From Lewinella sp041392765 (GTDB taxonomy: Bacteria > Bacteroidota > Bacteroidia > Chitinophagales > Saprospiraceae), in contig JAWKLL010000022.1 of NCBI GenBank assembly GCA_041392765.1, positions 20,407 through 84,406 of the forward strand: 64,000 nucleotides of DNA. Direction: 5' to 3'. Below are positions 47,741-57,188 of the stretch, piece by piece. Within the stretch, counting starts at the first letter, position 1. Every line of letters begins with the position of its first letter. Position numbers and translations under genes: made by a program. A model generated the notes under the pieces. That model saw only the letters and a program-made list of their open reading frames with translations, was not told where the DNA came from and searched no databases.

Positions 47741-47757
47741 TTACCTCACCAAACCAG

Positions 47758-48936
47758 ATGAAGATGGCTAGCCAGCAAGGATTATTCGAGGAATTTCCCA
47801 AGACGAGTAAAGAAGAATGGGCAGCGCAGTGGATAAAAGACTTAAAAGGCAAGCCTTTATCGGAATTAGATTGGGAGGTAGAAGCCAATATTACCCAGTT
47901 CGCAGCCTATACAGAGGAAGAGATCGCACCTTCGCCAACGCTGACCGCAGGGCGTATCGCTAATACTTGGGGGGTAGGGGAGTACATAGAGGTAGAAGAT
48001 ATGGGCCAGGCAAATGCGGCAGTGCTGGAAGGTCTTGAAGGCGGGGTGAATGCCCCTTTGTTCCGGTTGCACCACCTGCCTGATTTGCAGGAATTAGCTG
48101 TTCTATTAGAAGGGGTAGAGCCTGCATTTATAACCGTCCACTTCGCTTTGCAGCATCCTGATAAAGACCCCGCTGTACTGTTTCGCCATTTAATTTACTA
48201 CGCCCGTCGCCGAGGGCTAAAGCTGTCAGACATAAAAGGATCGGTAGATTTTGACCCGCTCTTGGATTGGGCCAATCCACCTTTCGATGCCTTGGCCAGA
48301 ATCATTACTTTTGCCGATAGGCATACCCCTCATTTCAAGGTGTTGCAGGTCAACGGCCAAGTGCTTCACGATGGCGTGGAGAATACCAGTCGGGAATTGG
48401 CTTTAATACTATCGAAAGGAGTTGCATATCTAGAGGAGATGATGCAACGCGGTATCGAACCCGCAGTTACCAACGGGGCGATGCAGTTTTCTTTGGCATT
48501 GAGTACCAGCTATTTTGTAGAAATCGCCAAAATTCGCGCCCTGAAAATCCTATGGGCCAATGTATTAACCGCCTATGACTTGGAAGAAGTCGTTTTGCCT
48601 CCAATAGCTGCGCATACGGCGCCAGAATCACAAACGGACAACCGTGAGTACAATATGATACAAGCGGCAACCCAAGCTATGGCGGCTGCAACAGGCGGTG
48701 CCGACTACGTGTATGTACTACCCGCCGATGCGGTGCGCCAAGAGCATAGCAGCTCATTTTCGCGAAGGATAGCCCGCAATGTACAGCATTTACTGCAAAT
48801 GGAAACCCATTTGGATCGCGTGGTGGACCCAGCTGCAGGAAGCTATTACATAGAAACCCTCACGCGCAAATTGTGTGAGGAAGCTTGGCATCAGTTTCAG
48901 GAAATGGAAGAAAAAGGCGGTTACATGGCCTTATAG
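47758..48936 (+). CDS. mutA: Methylmalonyl-CoA mutase small (beta) subunit, short C-terminus
   Basis: 392 residues of the MutA-type TIM barrel. It contains GVGEYIEVEDMGQANAAVLE and TSYFVEIAKIRALKILWANV, and the conserved end of the domain, VVDPAAGSYYIETLTRKLCE. The small subunit lacks the cobalamin site and partners the B12-binding large subunit, not seen in this window. It stops at EKGGYMAL, some 60 residues or more earlier than homologues I recall. The next bases in another frame read LIENSVAINTASRKVLW, so a late frameshift or genuine truncation is possible. Confidence 0.88.
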   Translation: MKMASQQGLFEEFPKTSKEEWAAQWIKDLKGKPLSELDWEVEANITQFAAYTEEEIAPSPTLTAGRIANTWGVGEYIEVEDMGQANAAVLEGLEGGVNAPLFRLHHLPDLQELAVLLEGVEPAFITVHFALQHPDKDPAVLFRHLIYYARRRGLKLSDIKGSVDFDPLLDWANPPFDALARIITFADRHTPHFKVLQVNGQVLHDGVENTSRELALILSKGVAYLEEMMQRGIEPAVTNGAMQFSLALSTSYFVEIAKIRALKILWANVLTAYDLEEVVLPPIAAHTAPESQTDNREYNMIQAATQAMAAATGGADYVYVLPADAVRQEHSSSFSRRIARNVQHLLQMETHLDRVVDPAAGSYYIETLTRKLCEEAWHQFQEMEEKGGYMAL

Positions 48937-48974
48937 AAAATAGTGTAGCAATCAATACCGCTTCAAGGAAGGTG

Positions 48975-49217
48975 CTATGGCTGCACGTATTCCTCCATTC
49001 GGGTGGATTGGCTGTACTGTAGAATGGCGTTCAAGCTTCTTTTGGGTGCGGTAAACCGAACTTTGGGAAACTGTTGTTGCGCTATCCTCAGCGACTCCAG
49101 TTCAATTGATAACGCCGGATCGCGGCGCAAAGCCTCCTGTATGGCTAACCTTTTGGCAAGGGTGGTTTCGGAATACAGGTAAGCAATGAGATCTTCTGGT
49201 GTAAAGATGTGCTTCAT
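48975..49217 (-). CDS. Hypothetical small protein, anti-sigma-like
   Basis: 80 residues starting MKHIFTPEDLIAYLYSETTL. The N-terminal region resembles the zinc-less anti-sigma-like small proteins of Bacteroidota (LIxYLYxE...). The C-terminal half is basic and includes KVRFTAPKRSLNAIL. No membrane segment or cysteines are seen. It is convergent with mutA. Function unproven. Confidence 0.55.
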   Translation of the reverse strand: MKHIFTPEDLIAYLYSETTLAKRLAIQEALRRDPALSIELESLRIAQQQFPKVRFTAPKRSLNAILQYSQSTRMEEYVQP

Positions 49218-49394
49218 GAAAGGCAGTTATGGCGTTGAGTAAATATGTTTCTAAAACAAGGTTTAAAGAATCCTTATTGTTTTTTTTCGCTCCTTTTTTT
49301 TGTTAAACTTCTGACTTACGATATTTCTATATTTTTGCACTTGCCCCAACGGCAGGTAGGCAGGTAGTCTGGCCGCAAGTTGTGGCTTCTTCTT

Positions 49395-50411
49395 ATGGAT
49401 TTCCAAACGATCATCCGCTATGCCTGGATGGCATACGACAGCACCCGCACGATCAAGCGTATCACGGATATTAGTGCAATGGTATCCACCAACCATGTTT
49501 ACAAAATACAGTTGGAGGATGGTAATAACGTCATCGCCAAGCTGTCGTATTTCGGTAAGTACGAGCATTTTGTGGAAGACCACAAGATCATCAATGTATT
49601 GTCGAATAACTTGCCCATTCGATTCGAGAACTTTCTTTCGCGGGCACTGATGAAAGGCAATCAGATATTTTTCCACCGTTTTCAAAACGATATTGTAGAT
49701 GCGTGGGTTATTTTTTATCGCCCTATCCGCATTAAGACGCGGTTGCCTCGCCGGTTGTCGGAGGCACATATCGATAACCTAGCCACCGAGTTTGCTCATT
49801 TTCATCACGATTGCCACCTTATCCGACACACGTTGCCCAATACGTCCAAAACCATGACCACAGATATTAATTCCCTCTTGGCGGTGGTAGATACGGAGTT
49901 TGCGCACCAAGCCGATCACATCCGCCAGCAATGTGATACTTTCTCAATAATACCCACAAAATCAACGCTAATGGCTTTGACAAGATACCCGTTTTTGTGG
50001 ACTGGAATATTGGCAATTTTTCGGTTACACCTACCGGCAAGCTGTTCTCCCGTTGGGACTATGATTGGTTTAGGATGAGTTCCCGCATCGTTGATTTTTA
50101 TTTTATCAGCCGCGTAGTTTCGGAGGTAGGCGACCGCAGCGTTTTTACCTATAATGTAGAGACACTGATGGAAGATCGCTTCTTGCGGTTTTTGAAAAAA
50201 TACCATTCCATTTACCCTTACTCGGGCGGAGATTCTTTTTATCAAAGAAGCCTATCGTTTTTTCCTACTTCACTATGTGGTGCGGGAAGGCAATTATTTT
50301 TTCCGCACCTCCTTTGCGGAGCAATTGCAGCACGATGCCCTCACCTTGCATTTACCTCATATTGATGCCCGATTCGATGCGGATAAGCTGCTGCGGGCAC
50401 TGGATCTTTAA
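49395..50411 (+). CDS. Phosphotransferase (APH/choline-kinase-like) protein, frameshifted
   Basis: About 338 residues after correcting two indels near 49945 and 50240. The N-lobe shows NHVYKIQLEDGNNVIAKLSY, with the ATP-binding lysine. The catalytic region reads FVDWNIGNFSVT, matching the hGDWHxxN-like loop with D and N kept. A later RWDYDWFRMSSRIVDFYF carries the metal-site aspartate. The fold matches aminoglycoside phosphotransferases and small-molecule kinases; the substrate is unknown. It ends DADKLLRALDL, 12 bp before the HAD hydrolase gene. Confidence 0.7.
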
Positions 50412-50423
50412 ATTGATGATATT

Positions 50424-51272
50424 GTGTTAGAAACGACCTCTTTTCTTTCCATTGCTGCGGGATTCCGCGTTATTTTTTTGGATTCCTACGGAGTAGTGAA
50501 AAACCACCGGGGCTTGATACCGGGTGTAGGAGCAACCATTGACCAACTAAAAGCGGAGGGCAAGATCATACGCTTGCTTACCAATGATGCTTCCCGCAGC
50601 CCAGAGCAACAATCTATTCGGTTGGAAGAACAGGGATTGCCTGGTATCCTGCCGGAAGAGATTATCACTTCTGGTATGATGGCGCGTATGTTCCTTGAAC
50701 AAAAAGTGAAGGAGGGTAAGGTGGCCTACCTCGGTACACCCAATGCGGCTGATTATATTGTGAAAGCCAATTTGGATGCCATTCCTGTGGGGGAATTAGA
50801 TATGGAAGACTTGGAGGATATTTCCGCTATGGTGTTCCTTGATGACGAAGGCTTTGACTGGAATACAGACATCAACAAGTGCGTCAATCTGTTGCTGAAA
50901 CGCAATATCCCGACTATCATTGCCAACAGTGATAAGCTCTATCCTGTGGCGAAAAACGATGTGTCTATTGCCACAGGGGGCATTGCGCGTTTGGTGGAAA
51001 GCATTTTGAACAAGGAGTTTATCCATTTTGGGAAACCCGATACCCAAATGTTCAACTATGCCTTTGAAGCCGTGAGCAAAGTAGGAGCGTTTGAAAAATC
51101 AGACGTGTTGATGGTTGGAGATACCCTGCATACCGACATCCTCGGAGGGAATAAGTTTGGCGTTAGCACCGTGTTGGTACTTTCCGGAAACACCAGTGCC
51201 AGAAATGCCGAGGTAAGGATAGCCGCTACGGGTATTATTCCCGATTTTATATGTGAATCCATCGTAGGGTAA
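50424..51272 (+). CDS. HAD-superfamily hydrolase, subclass IIA (NagD-like)
   Basis: 282 residues starting at GTG (MLETTSFLSIAAGF). Motif I is VIFLDSYGVVKNHRG, motif II is RLLTNDASRS, the motif III lysine is near FGKPDTQMF, and motif IV is VLMVGDTLHTDILGG. The usual second motif I aspartate is replaced by Tyr (DSY), as in some HAD-IIA subfamilies. Family members dephosphorylate nucleotides or sugar phosphates. It may be co-transcribed with the upstream kinase-like gene. Confidence 0.85.
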   Translation: MLETTSFLSIAAGFRVIFLDSYGVVKNHRGLIPGVGATIDQLKAEGKIIRLLTNDASRSPEQQSIRLEEQGLPGILPEEIITSGMMARMFLEQKVKEGKVAYLGTPNAADYIVKANLDAIPVGELDMEDLEDISAMVFLDDEGFDWNTDINKCVNLLLKRNIPTIIANSDKLYPVAKNDVSIATGGIARLVESILNKEFIHFGKPDTQMFNYAFEAVSKVGAFEKSDVLMVGDTLHTDILGGNKFGVSTVLVLSGNTSARNAEVRIAATGIIPDFICESIVG

Positions 51273-51552
51273 CTGGACTTTGGACGCGTGTCGGCTTAAT
51301 TGATTGACTATCAATAAATTGTGTTAAAATTATTATTTTCACAATCAATTGATAATCAGTGAGTTAAAAGGTTGTGTCCGAAATCTACTAATGGCGTTTT
51401 CTTGGCAAATTATGGCAAAACCGAATACACGGAAGCTAGGTTCGTGTCGGGATTCCTTGCTGGCGAAGACTTGCTTGCCAACGCGCCTGATAATACCAAC
51501 TTAGATAAACACCCCTATCACTTATCTATAGCCCACTTCCATTCAAAATTAC

Positions 51553-51560
51553 TATATTTG
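51553..51560 (+). promoter_or_regulatory. -7 box TATATTTG supporting the start at 51579
   Basis: A TAnnTTTG match 19 bp upstream of the ATG at 51579. It argues against the much longer in-frame start at 51372. Confidence 0.45.
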
Positions 51561-51578
51561 TCTTTAAATATACACGCC

Positions 51579-53261
51579 ATGCCGAAACGCACGCCGCTTA
51601 GCCTGTCGGATTTCAGGCAAGTTATAGATCGTGGAGCCTATTATGTGGATAAGACCGCCCTCATTCGCGGTGTGGTGGAAGGTGCTGGCGTACAACTCCA
51701 CTGCCGCCCGCGCCGCTTCGGCAAAACGCTCAACCTCTCTTTGCTGCGATATTTCTTCGATTGCCGGGGTGATCATCGTTACCTGTTCGATGGGCTGGTT
51801 GTAGCCCAAGACGAAGAAATGATGACGTTGCATCAAGGGAAGTATCCGGTCATCACGTTGTCGTTTAAGGACGTAAAGGCCAGAAGCTACACCTCCGCCA
51901 TGCAAGCCATGACTACCTTGCTATACAATGAATGGGCTCGGCATACTTGCTTGGAAAACACGCCTGAATACGACAGCCACCTAGCTGAAATGGCCTCAGT
52001 AGTGAAGACAGGAGAGGTTAAAGCGTTCATCTTTCGGGACGCTATTATGAAACTCGCTTACCTCCTACACGCACATCACGGCGCACCCGTGCTGCTACTG
52101 ATAGACGAGTACGACACCCCATTAGTGGAAGCCTGGCTCAAGGGGTATTACGACGATATGATCGAGTTTATGCGCCCGCTATTGGGCGGCGTATTCAAGG
52201 ATAACGACGAAGTACTCTTCAAAGGCGTACTCACAGGCATATTACGGGTGGCCAAAGAAAGCCTCTTCAGCGGGCTGAACAATTTTATCTCAGAGGCGGG
52301 CTTAGATATGAGCGACTTTAGCGATAAGTTCGGCTTTACGGAGTCGGAGGTAGCGACTCTGCTGGCTCATCGCGGCTACAATGGGCGCGAGATGGAGGAG
52401 GTGCGCGCTTGGTATGACGGCTACCGCTACGGTGGTATTCCGGTTTATAACCCGTGGTCTATCCTCAACTATGCTTTCGCCAAGGAACCAACGCTTAGAC
52501 CTTACTGGGTCAACACGGGTGGGCACGACCTGCTCAAACGGCTGTTTTTCAACCAACAATCGGGGATCAAGGATAAACTGGAGGCACTGCTACGCGGAGA
52601 TACCATAGACGTGTATGTGGATGAGTTTCTCACCTTCCGTGGATTAGAAACCACACCCGATGCCGTCATCAGCCTCATGTACTTTGCTGGCTATTTACGC
52701 GTGGTGGGAGAGTATCGGCGAGGCTACCGCATCATTCGTCAGCTTTCCATCCCTAACCGCGAGGTAAAATTAGCTTATGAGGACACCCTCGTGGCTTGGT
52801 TCAATGAAGATTTGGGGCGCACCTTCAATGACGACCTGTTAGACGCGCTCATAGCAGGTGACGTGTTGACCTTTGGCGAAGGGTTAGCCCGGTTCGTGCT
52901 GAGAGTGGCCAGTTTTTACGATACGGCAGACAACCGCGCCGAGCATTTCTACCATGCCTTCCTGCTGGGGCTGTTGGCGCGCTTAGATACTTCCTACCAC
53001 ATCCGTTCCAACCGAGAGAGCGGCCAAGGGCGGTACGACATTTGCCTCATCCCAAAGGATGCAACAGGCAAGGGCATCGTGATGGAAATCAAGGCTGTGC
53101 GCCCGCATCGAGGCGAAAATATCAACGATCGGCTGGCAGAAGCCCGCACCCAAATATTGGTAAATCAATACGACACAGAACTCGTCGCTCAGGGCGTAAC
53201 CGACATTCTCCGGTTGGCCGTTGCTGTGGAAGGGAAGGAGGTGCTGGTGGAACAAGTGTGA
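51579..53261 (+). CDS. AAA-ATPase-like protein with C-terminal PD-(D/E)XK nuclease (DUF1703)
   Basis: 560 residues from the ATG at 51579. The opening MPKRTPLSLSDFRQVIDRGA is typical of the AAA-ATPase_like (PF09820) family. Walker A is RPRRFGKTLNLSLL at about 43 and Walker B is VLLLIDEYDTPLVEAW at about 171. The C-terminal PDDEXK_9 domain has RYDICLIPKD and GIVMEIKAVRP at about 497. These solitary ATPase/nuclease proteins reach high copy number in Bacteroidota and their role is unknown. The gene is intact. The longer open frame from 51372 is not supported by a promoter. Confidence 0.92.
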   Translation: MPKRTPLSLSDFRQVIDRGAYYVDKTALIRGVVEGAGVQLHCRPRRFGKTLNLSLLRYFFDCRGDHRYLFDGLVVAQDEEMMTLHQGKYPVITLSFKDVKARSYTSAMQAMTTLLYNEWARHTCLENTPEYDSHLAEMASVVKTGEVKAFIFRDAIMKLAYLLHAHHGAPVLLLIDEYDTPLVEAWLKGYYDDMIEFMRPLLGGVFKDNDEVLFKGVLTGILRVAKESLFSGLNNFISEAGLDMSDFSDKFGFTESEVATLLAHRGYNGREMEEVRAWYDGYRYGGIPVYNPWSILNYAFAKEPTLRPYWVNTGGHDLLKRLFFNQQSGIKDKLEALLRGDTIDVYVDEFLTFRGLETTPDAVISLMYFAGYLRVVGEYRRGYRIIRQLSIPNREVKLAYEDTLVAWFNEDLGRTFNDDLLDALIAGDVLTFGEGLARFVLRVASFYDTADNRAEHFYHAFLLGLLARLDTSYHIRSNRESGQGRYDICLIPKDATGKGIVMEIKAVRPHRGENINDRLAEARTQILVNQYDTELVAQGVTDILRLAVAVEGKEVLVEQV

Positions 53262-53330
53262 GGGTGTGAAGGTTGGGTAGGGTAAAAGTAGGTCTTAAAC
53301 TTTCGTCAAAATGCTAAGCATTCCTAAGCT

Positions 53331-53921
53331 AACGTGAATTACGGATAAGCTGAACGACAAATGCCGCACCGCTTGCTAAGCTTTTCAGAATTCGTAGGCG
53401 TAATCGTGGTGAAAAATGTTTGAACCATATTACCGTAACTTTTACGAATCCTTTTGTAGGCCTTATGTGTGAACACACCTGGTCAACCTGTTGGTTAACA
53501 AAGATGCGTTTTCAAGGTCATTTGAGTATTATATGCCACCCCTTTCGGGGTTTGATATACTTGTATTACCGTTTATTACAATCAGTTCACCCCTTCGGGG
53601 TTTGGTTAAAAAGCTTGCATGCCCTTATAAAAAAAATCCCGAAGGGATAGCAATATTGTAAAGTTCCATCATCACGAACAGCCTTGAACCCCGAAGGGGT
53701 GGTATAGAGGAGGATGGACTTCACGCTTTCTGGCAAAGAAGCACGACGGTTTGCAGTTCTCAATTAATTGATGCAATTAATTGGAAAATAGTGTCTTGTG
53801 ATATTATACACCCATTTGTGTCCAGACATAAGTCCTTTTGTAGGCTTCGTAAACTAACGTCTCGTGTTTTTTACCTTAAAGAAACAGTATATAGGTAGGA
53901 TATTTATCCATAATTCACGTT
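53331..53921. mobile_element. 591-bp element with 18-bp terminal inverted repeats (MITE or IS remnant)
   Basis: AACGTGAATTACGGATAA (53331-53348) and TTATCCATAATTCACGTT (53904-53921) are inverted repeats with one mismatch. The interior encodes no transposase. It contains CCCCTTCGGGG-type hairpins and a block TCACGCTTTCTGGCAAAGAA (53730-53749) that recurs near 12930. It fills the gap between the DUF1703 protein and prfA. Confidence 0.7.
53536..53705. repeat. Palindromic CCCCTTCGGGG repeat cluster
   Basis: CCACCCCTTTCGGGGTTTGA (from 53536), CACCCCTTCGGGGTTTGG (53589), TCCCGAAGGGA (about 53635) and AACCCCGAAGGGGTGG (about 53687). Each is a hairpin, and the first and last are mutually inverted, so the block can fold as one large structure. 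It lies inside the 53331-53921 element. Confidence 0.7.
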
Positions 53922-53991
53922 CAATACGTACCTGCCCTTGTTGATTTTAGTCAATTCGTACACCCAATAGCGGACTTTACTGGTAAATCCG

Positions 53992-53999
53992 TATCTTTG
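53992..53999 (+). promoter_or_regulatory. -7 box TATCTTTG for prfA
   Basis: A TAnnTTTG match 25 bp before the ATG at 54025, with AAGGAG (54017-54022) as an unusually strong ribosome-binding site. Confidence 0.5.
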
Positions 54000-54024
54000 C
54001 ACCCCGAAAAAGACCTGCAAGGAG

Positions 54025-55086
54025 ATGTTAGACAAGTTAGGTGCCATATACGACCGTTTTCGCAATTTGGAAGAACAGCTTTCTGACCCCGCTGTGATTG
54101 GGGATATGGATCGTTTCCAGAAGACGAACAAGGAATACAAAAAGCTACAGCCCGTAGCTGATGCCTATCTTCAATACAAGGATTTGCTGGGTAATATTGA
54201 TACGGCCAAGGAAATGCTGCGCGACCCTGAGATGAAGGAAATGGCCGAGCTGGAGCTGGAAGAACTACTGCCTCGCCAGCAGGAAGTGGAAGAGGAACTG
54301 CGCTTCATGCTCATCCCACGCGACCCTGAAGACGAGCGCGACGTGATTTTTGAGATCCGCTCTGGAACGGGCGGCGACGAGGCTAGTATCTTTGCCGGAG
54401 ACCTGCTGCGGATGTACACCCGTTACTTTGATGAAAAGGGGTGGAAATTTGAGGTGCTCTATGAGAACGAAGGCACCGTGGGGGGGTACAACAAAATTGT
54501 GTTGGAGGTAATGGGAGAGGATGTGTTCGGGCACTTGAAGTTTGAGTCGGGGGCGCACAGGGTTCAGCGCATTCCCAAAACCGAGTCGCAGGGGCGCGTA
54601 CATACGTCGGCAGCCACGGTAGCCGTTATGCCCAAACTAGAATTGGAAGACGTGGACATCAAGAAATCCGACCTGAAAGTGGATACGTTTCGCGCCAGTG
54701 GAGCAGGAGGACAGCACATCAACAAAACAGAATCAGCTATACGCATCACCCACTTGCCCACAGGCATTGTGTCGGAGAGTCAGGATGGGCGCTCCCAGCA
54801 TAAAAACAGGGAGATCGCTATGGCGCAATTGCTACAACGCATACAAGATCAGCAGCGGGAGGCTTTCCAGAAAGAGCAGGACAGCAACCGCAAAAGCCTT
54901 GTCGGTACAGGCGACCGCTCGGATAATATACGCACCTACAATTACCCACAAAACCGCGTCACAGACCACCGCATCAACCTCACGCTATATAACCTCGATC
55001 AAATCGTAGAAGGCCAAATTGGGGGCATCATCGAAGCATTGCAACTAGCGGAGAATACCTCAAAATTAGAGGCGGGGGTAGCTTAA
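54025..55086 (+). CDS. prfA: Peptide chain release factor 1
   Basis: 353 residues. The catalytic GGQ motif lies in RASGAGGQHINKTESA at about residue 228. The preceding block is RIPKTESQGRVHTSAATVAV, and SLVGTGDRSDNIRTYNYPQN follows. It terminates translation at UAA and UAG. Complete. The upstream -7 box and AAGGAG ribosome site fix the start. Confidence 0.96.
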   Translation: MLDKLGAIYDRFRNLEEQLSDPAVIGDMDRFQKTNKEYKKLQPVADAYLQYKDLLGNIDTAKEMLRDPEMKEMAELELEELLPRQQEVEEELRFMLIPRDPEDERDVIFEIRSGTGGDEASIFAGDLLRMYTRYFDEKGWKFEVLYENEGTVGGYNKIVLEVMGEDVFGHLKFESGAHRVQRIPKTESQGRVHTSAATVAVMPKLELEDVDIKKSDLKVDTFRASGAGGQHINKTESAIRITHLPTGIVSESQDGRSQHKNREIAMAQLLQRIQDQQREAFQKEQDSNRKSLVGTGDRSDNIRTYNYPQNRVTDHRINLTLYNLDQIVEGQIGGIIEALQLAENTSKLEAGVA

Positions 55087-55119
55087 GGATGGTTTTTTTC
55101 TATTGTCTGCCCTTTTGGG

Positions 55120-56364
55120 TTACAAAAATTCCTTCCAGGATTTGAAGCAAACGAGGGTATTGCCGATCTGGTGGTTGAAGGAATCGCCTGTGTGGATCAG
55201 CCATGCCTCGGAAGGGGCGTAGGTTTTCAGGAAACTATGCAAAGAACGGCTAATTTTGGGTGCAGATAGATTGCCTGCTTTTACTTCCACAGGTAGTACC
55301 GAAAGTCCAATTTTTACAATAAAATCTACTTCCGCTTGGTCTTTCGAGCGCCAGTGGTGGATATCCACAAAAGAGTCAGCGAAATGACGCTGGAGGAGAA
55401 GCCAAACGAAGTTCTGGAAAACCATCCCAATCTGAGATGTCTGTGATAATAGACCCGTTTGTTGGAGTAAAAAATTCCTAAACCCCATATCTATGAAATA
55501 ATAATGAGGAGATTTTAGCAATTCTTTACCTGGATTCGTAAAAAACGGGGCGATTCTTTTGATGATATAAGTCTTTTCAGCATACCATAAATACCTTTTT
55601 AAAGTTTCAGAGGTAATACCTATTTCGTTTGCTAAAGAGGAGATATTAGTGAGCTGGCCTATCCTTGATGCTATTAAAGATAGCATGAGTCTGAAGGAAT
55701 CACCTCTTTCTAAATTGAGTAACCCTACAATATCTTTTATTAAATAACTTTCTTGTATTTCTCTGATTATTAGCTTTTTGTCTTGATTGGTGCTTGATGT
55801 AATTACTGCTGGGTATCCACCATAGTTCAAGTATTCTAATAATAGTAATCGGGCTTTTTCAGGTTCTAAGGTTGCCCATTTTTTTAAGTTACCCGTATAT
55901 TTATAAGCTGTTTTATAGTCAATAAACTCCTGAATACTTATGGTGTAAAGTTCAAACAATCGTTTTCTACCCGCTAAGGATTCTCCAATTTTTTCTTTTA
56001 ACTCAAGACTTCCTGATCCGGAAACGATAAGTTTATACGGTAGGTTTTGGTCGTAAATCCCTTTTAAGAATCGACCCGCATCGGGTAGGCGTTGTATTTC
56101 ATCAATGATGACAACCCCTGGGTTTCCTTGGCCAAACTCAAGCTCAACACGGTGCAGTAAAGCAGTTTGAGAGGTAAAATGTCTTTCGTCATCAGTCACG
56201 TCAAGGTTGAAAAAAAGCACAGGCCGATGTGTGTGTTTTTCAAGGTACTGCTGGATTAATCGAAGTAGGGTCGTTTTGCCCGACTGGCGAGGCCCCACTA
56301 ATAATGTGATCGTGGGTGCATCAAGATGGCTAATAAGGGAGGGCCAAATGGTTCGTTGTATCAT
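55120..56364 (-). CDS. AAA_14/DUF4143-family ATPase
   Basis: About 414 residues from the ATG at 56364 (MIQRTIWPSLISHL). Walker A is LLVGPRQSGKTTLLRLI at about 20 and Walker B is GVVIIDEIQRLPDAGRFLK, then KLIVSGSGSLELKEKIGES and LAGRKRLFELYTISIQE. The C-terminal DUF4143 domain ends with a nuclease-like EVDFIVKIGLSVLPVEVKAG. This is a widespread orphan ATPase family. Upstream are four copies of a 33-bp tandem repeat (56395-56520). It is convergent with prfA, 33 bp apart. Confidence 0.92.
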   Translation of the reverse strand: MIQRTIWPSLISHLDAPTITLLVGPRQSGKTTLLRLIQQYLEKHTHRPVLFFNLDVTDDERHFTSQTALLHRVELEFGQGNPGVVIIDEIQRLPDAGRFLKGIYDQNLPYKLIVSGSGSLELKEKIGESLAGRKRLFELYTISIQEFIDYKTAYKYTGNLKKWATLEPEKARLLLLEYLNYGGYPAVITSSTNQDKKLIIREIQESYLIKDIVGLLNLERGDSFRLMLSLIASRIGQLTNISSLANEIGITSETLKRYLWYAEKTYIIKRIAPFFTNPGKELLKSPHYYFIDMGFRNFLLQQTGLLSQTSQIGMVFQNFVWLLLQRHFADSFVDIHHWRSKDQAEVDFIVKIGLSVLPVEVKAGNLSAPKISRSLHSFLKTYAPSEAWLIHTGDSFNHQIGNTLVCFKSWKEFL

Positions 56365-56394
56365 AGTTGTTAGCGATAATCGCAACAAATATAA

Positions 56395-56520
56395 CAAAAA
56401 CTCGGGTTAAATGCAATATGAATGTGTAAAAAACTCGGGTTAAATGCAATATGAATATGTAAAAAACTCGGGTTAAATGTAAAGTATATAAGTAAAAAAC
56501 TCGGGTTGTTTGTGAATAAG
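56395..56520. repeat. 33-bp tandem repeat (about 3.8 copies) upstream of DUF4143 ATPase
   Basis: Each unit carries AAAAACTCGGGTTAAATGCA followed by an AT-rich stretch. Units start at about 56394, 56428, 56461 and 56494, and the last is truncated. The conserved core AAAAACTCGGGTT (AACCCGAGTTTTT in the gene's direction) is the best preserved part. The array begins 30 bp upstream of the start codon, in promoter position, suggesting operator sites or repeat-mediated expression control. Confidence 0.75.
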
Positions 56521-56560
56521 TGGAGCGCCGATTCTTCAAAAAGGTCTATCTCCACGTCAT

Positions 56561-57176
56561 TGCTGCTTGGCGCTGGATTATCATAGTTTTGATCTCTGTT
56601 GGGCTACAAATATATACAGCACTAATCAATTTACATAACCTTCACTAATTAATTTACATAACTCTCACTAATCGATTTACATAACTCTCACTGATTGATT
56701 TACATAACTCTCACTGATCGATTTACATAACTCTCACTAATCGATTTACATAATATCCAACCTGCTCTGCAATGTCCACCACGGCACGAATCGGACAGTT
56801 GTCTGTGCATAGGTGATTTGTTCGTCCAAGTGAGTGTTGAAGACGTAGGCGGGACTATTGGATGTTTTACCCGATAATTCACAATATCAATGTTGTGTTT
56901 TACCCGATAATTTACAACATTCTTTGATTTTTGGATTGAAAATACCGAAAGGGTGGGATTGAGATAGTGGCGCTTTGGGGAAAAATTGTGGATTACAATC
57001 TGCTAGTTTTGAGCCTATCTAAACAGGCAAAAATGCGCTCAAAATCGGCATCTGTTAAGTTGGAGCCACTCGGCAGGCACAGACCCGTGTCGAAGAGGCG
57101 TTCGGAGGTTTGTTCACCGAAATAGACGCAGTCTTGGAATACGGGCTGTAGGTGCATAGGTTTCCAGAGGGGGCGT
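56561..57176. repeat. 0.6-kb direct duplication, copy 1
   Basis: It is nearly identical in order to 57636-58227. It contains six units of a 23-bp tandem repeat (ATTTACATAACTCTCACTAATC type, about 56610-56750), a pair of TTTTACCCGATAATTTACAA motifs (56865-56925), and the last part of a DegT-type aminotransferase gene on the minus strand. The two copies differ mainly by single-base insertions and deletions. Confidence 0.85.
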
Positions 57177-57188
57177 AGTTGGAGGTTT

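Noticed and set aside
51372..51578. N-terminal extension of the DUF1703 protein
   Set aside because: The extra residues precede the typical family start, and a -7 promoter box lies inside the extension, so the ATG at 51579 is preferred.
56395..56520. Possible CRISPR-like array in the 33-bp repeats
   Set aside because: Repeats abut each other with variation in the AT-rich half rather than true spacers of constant length, and there are no cas genes.
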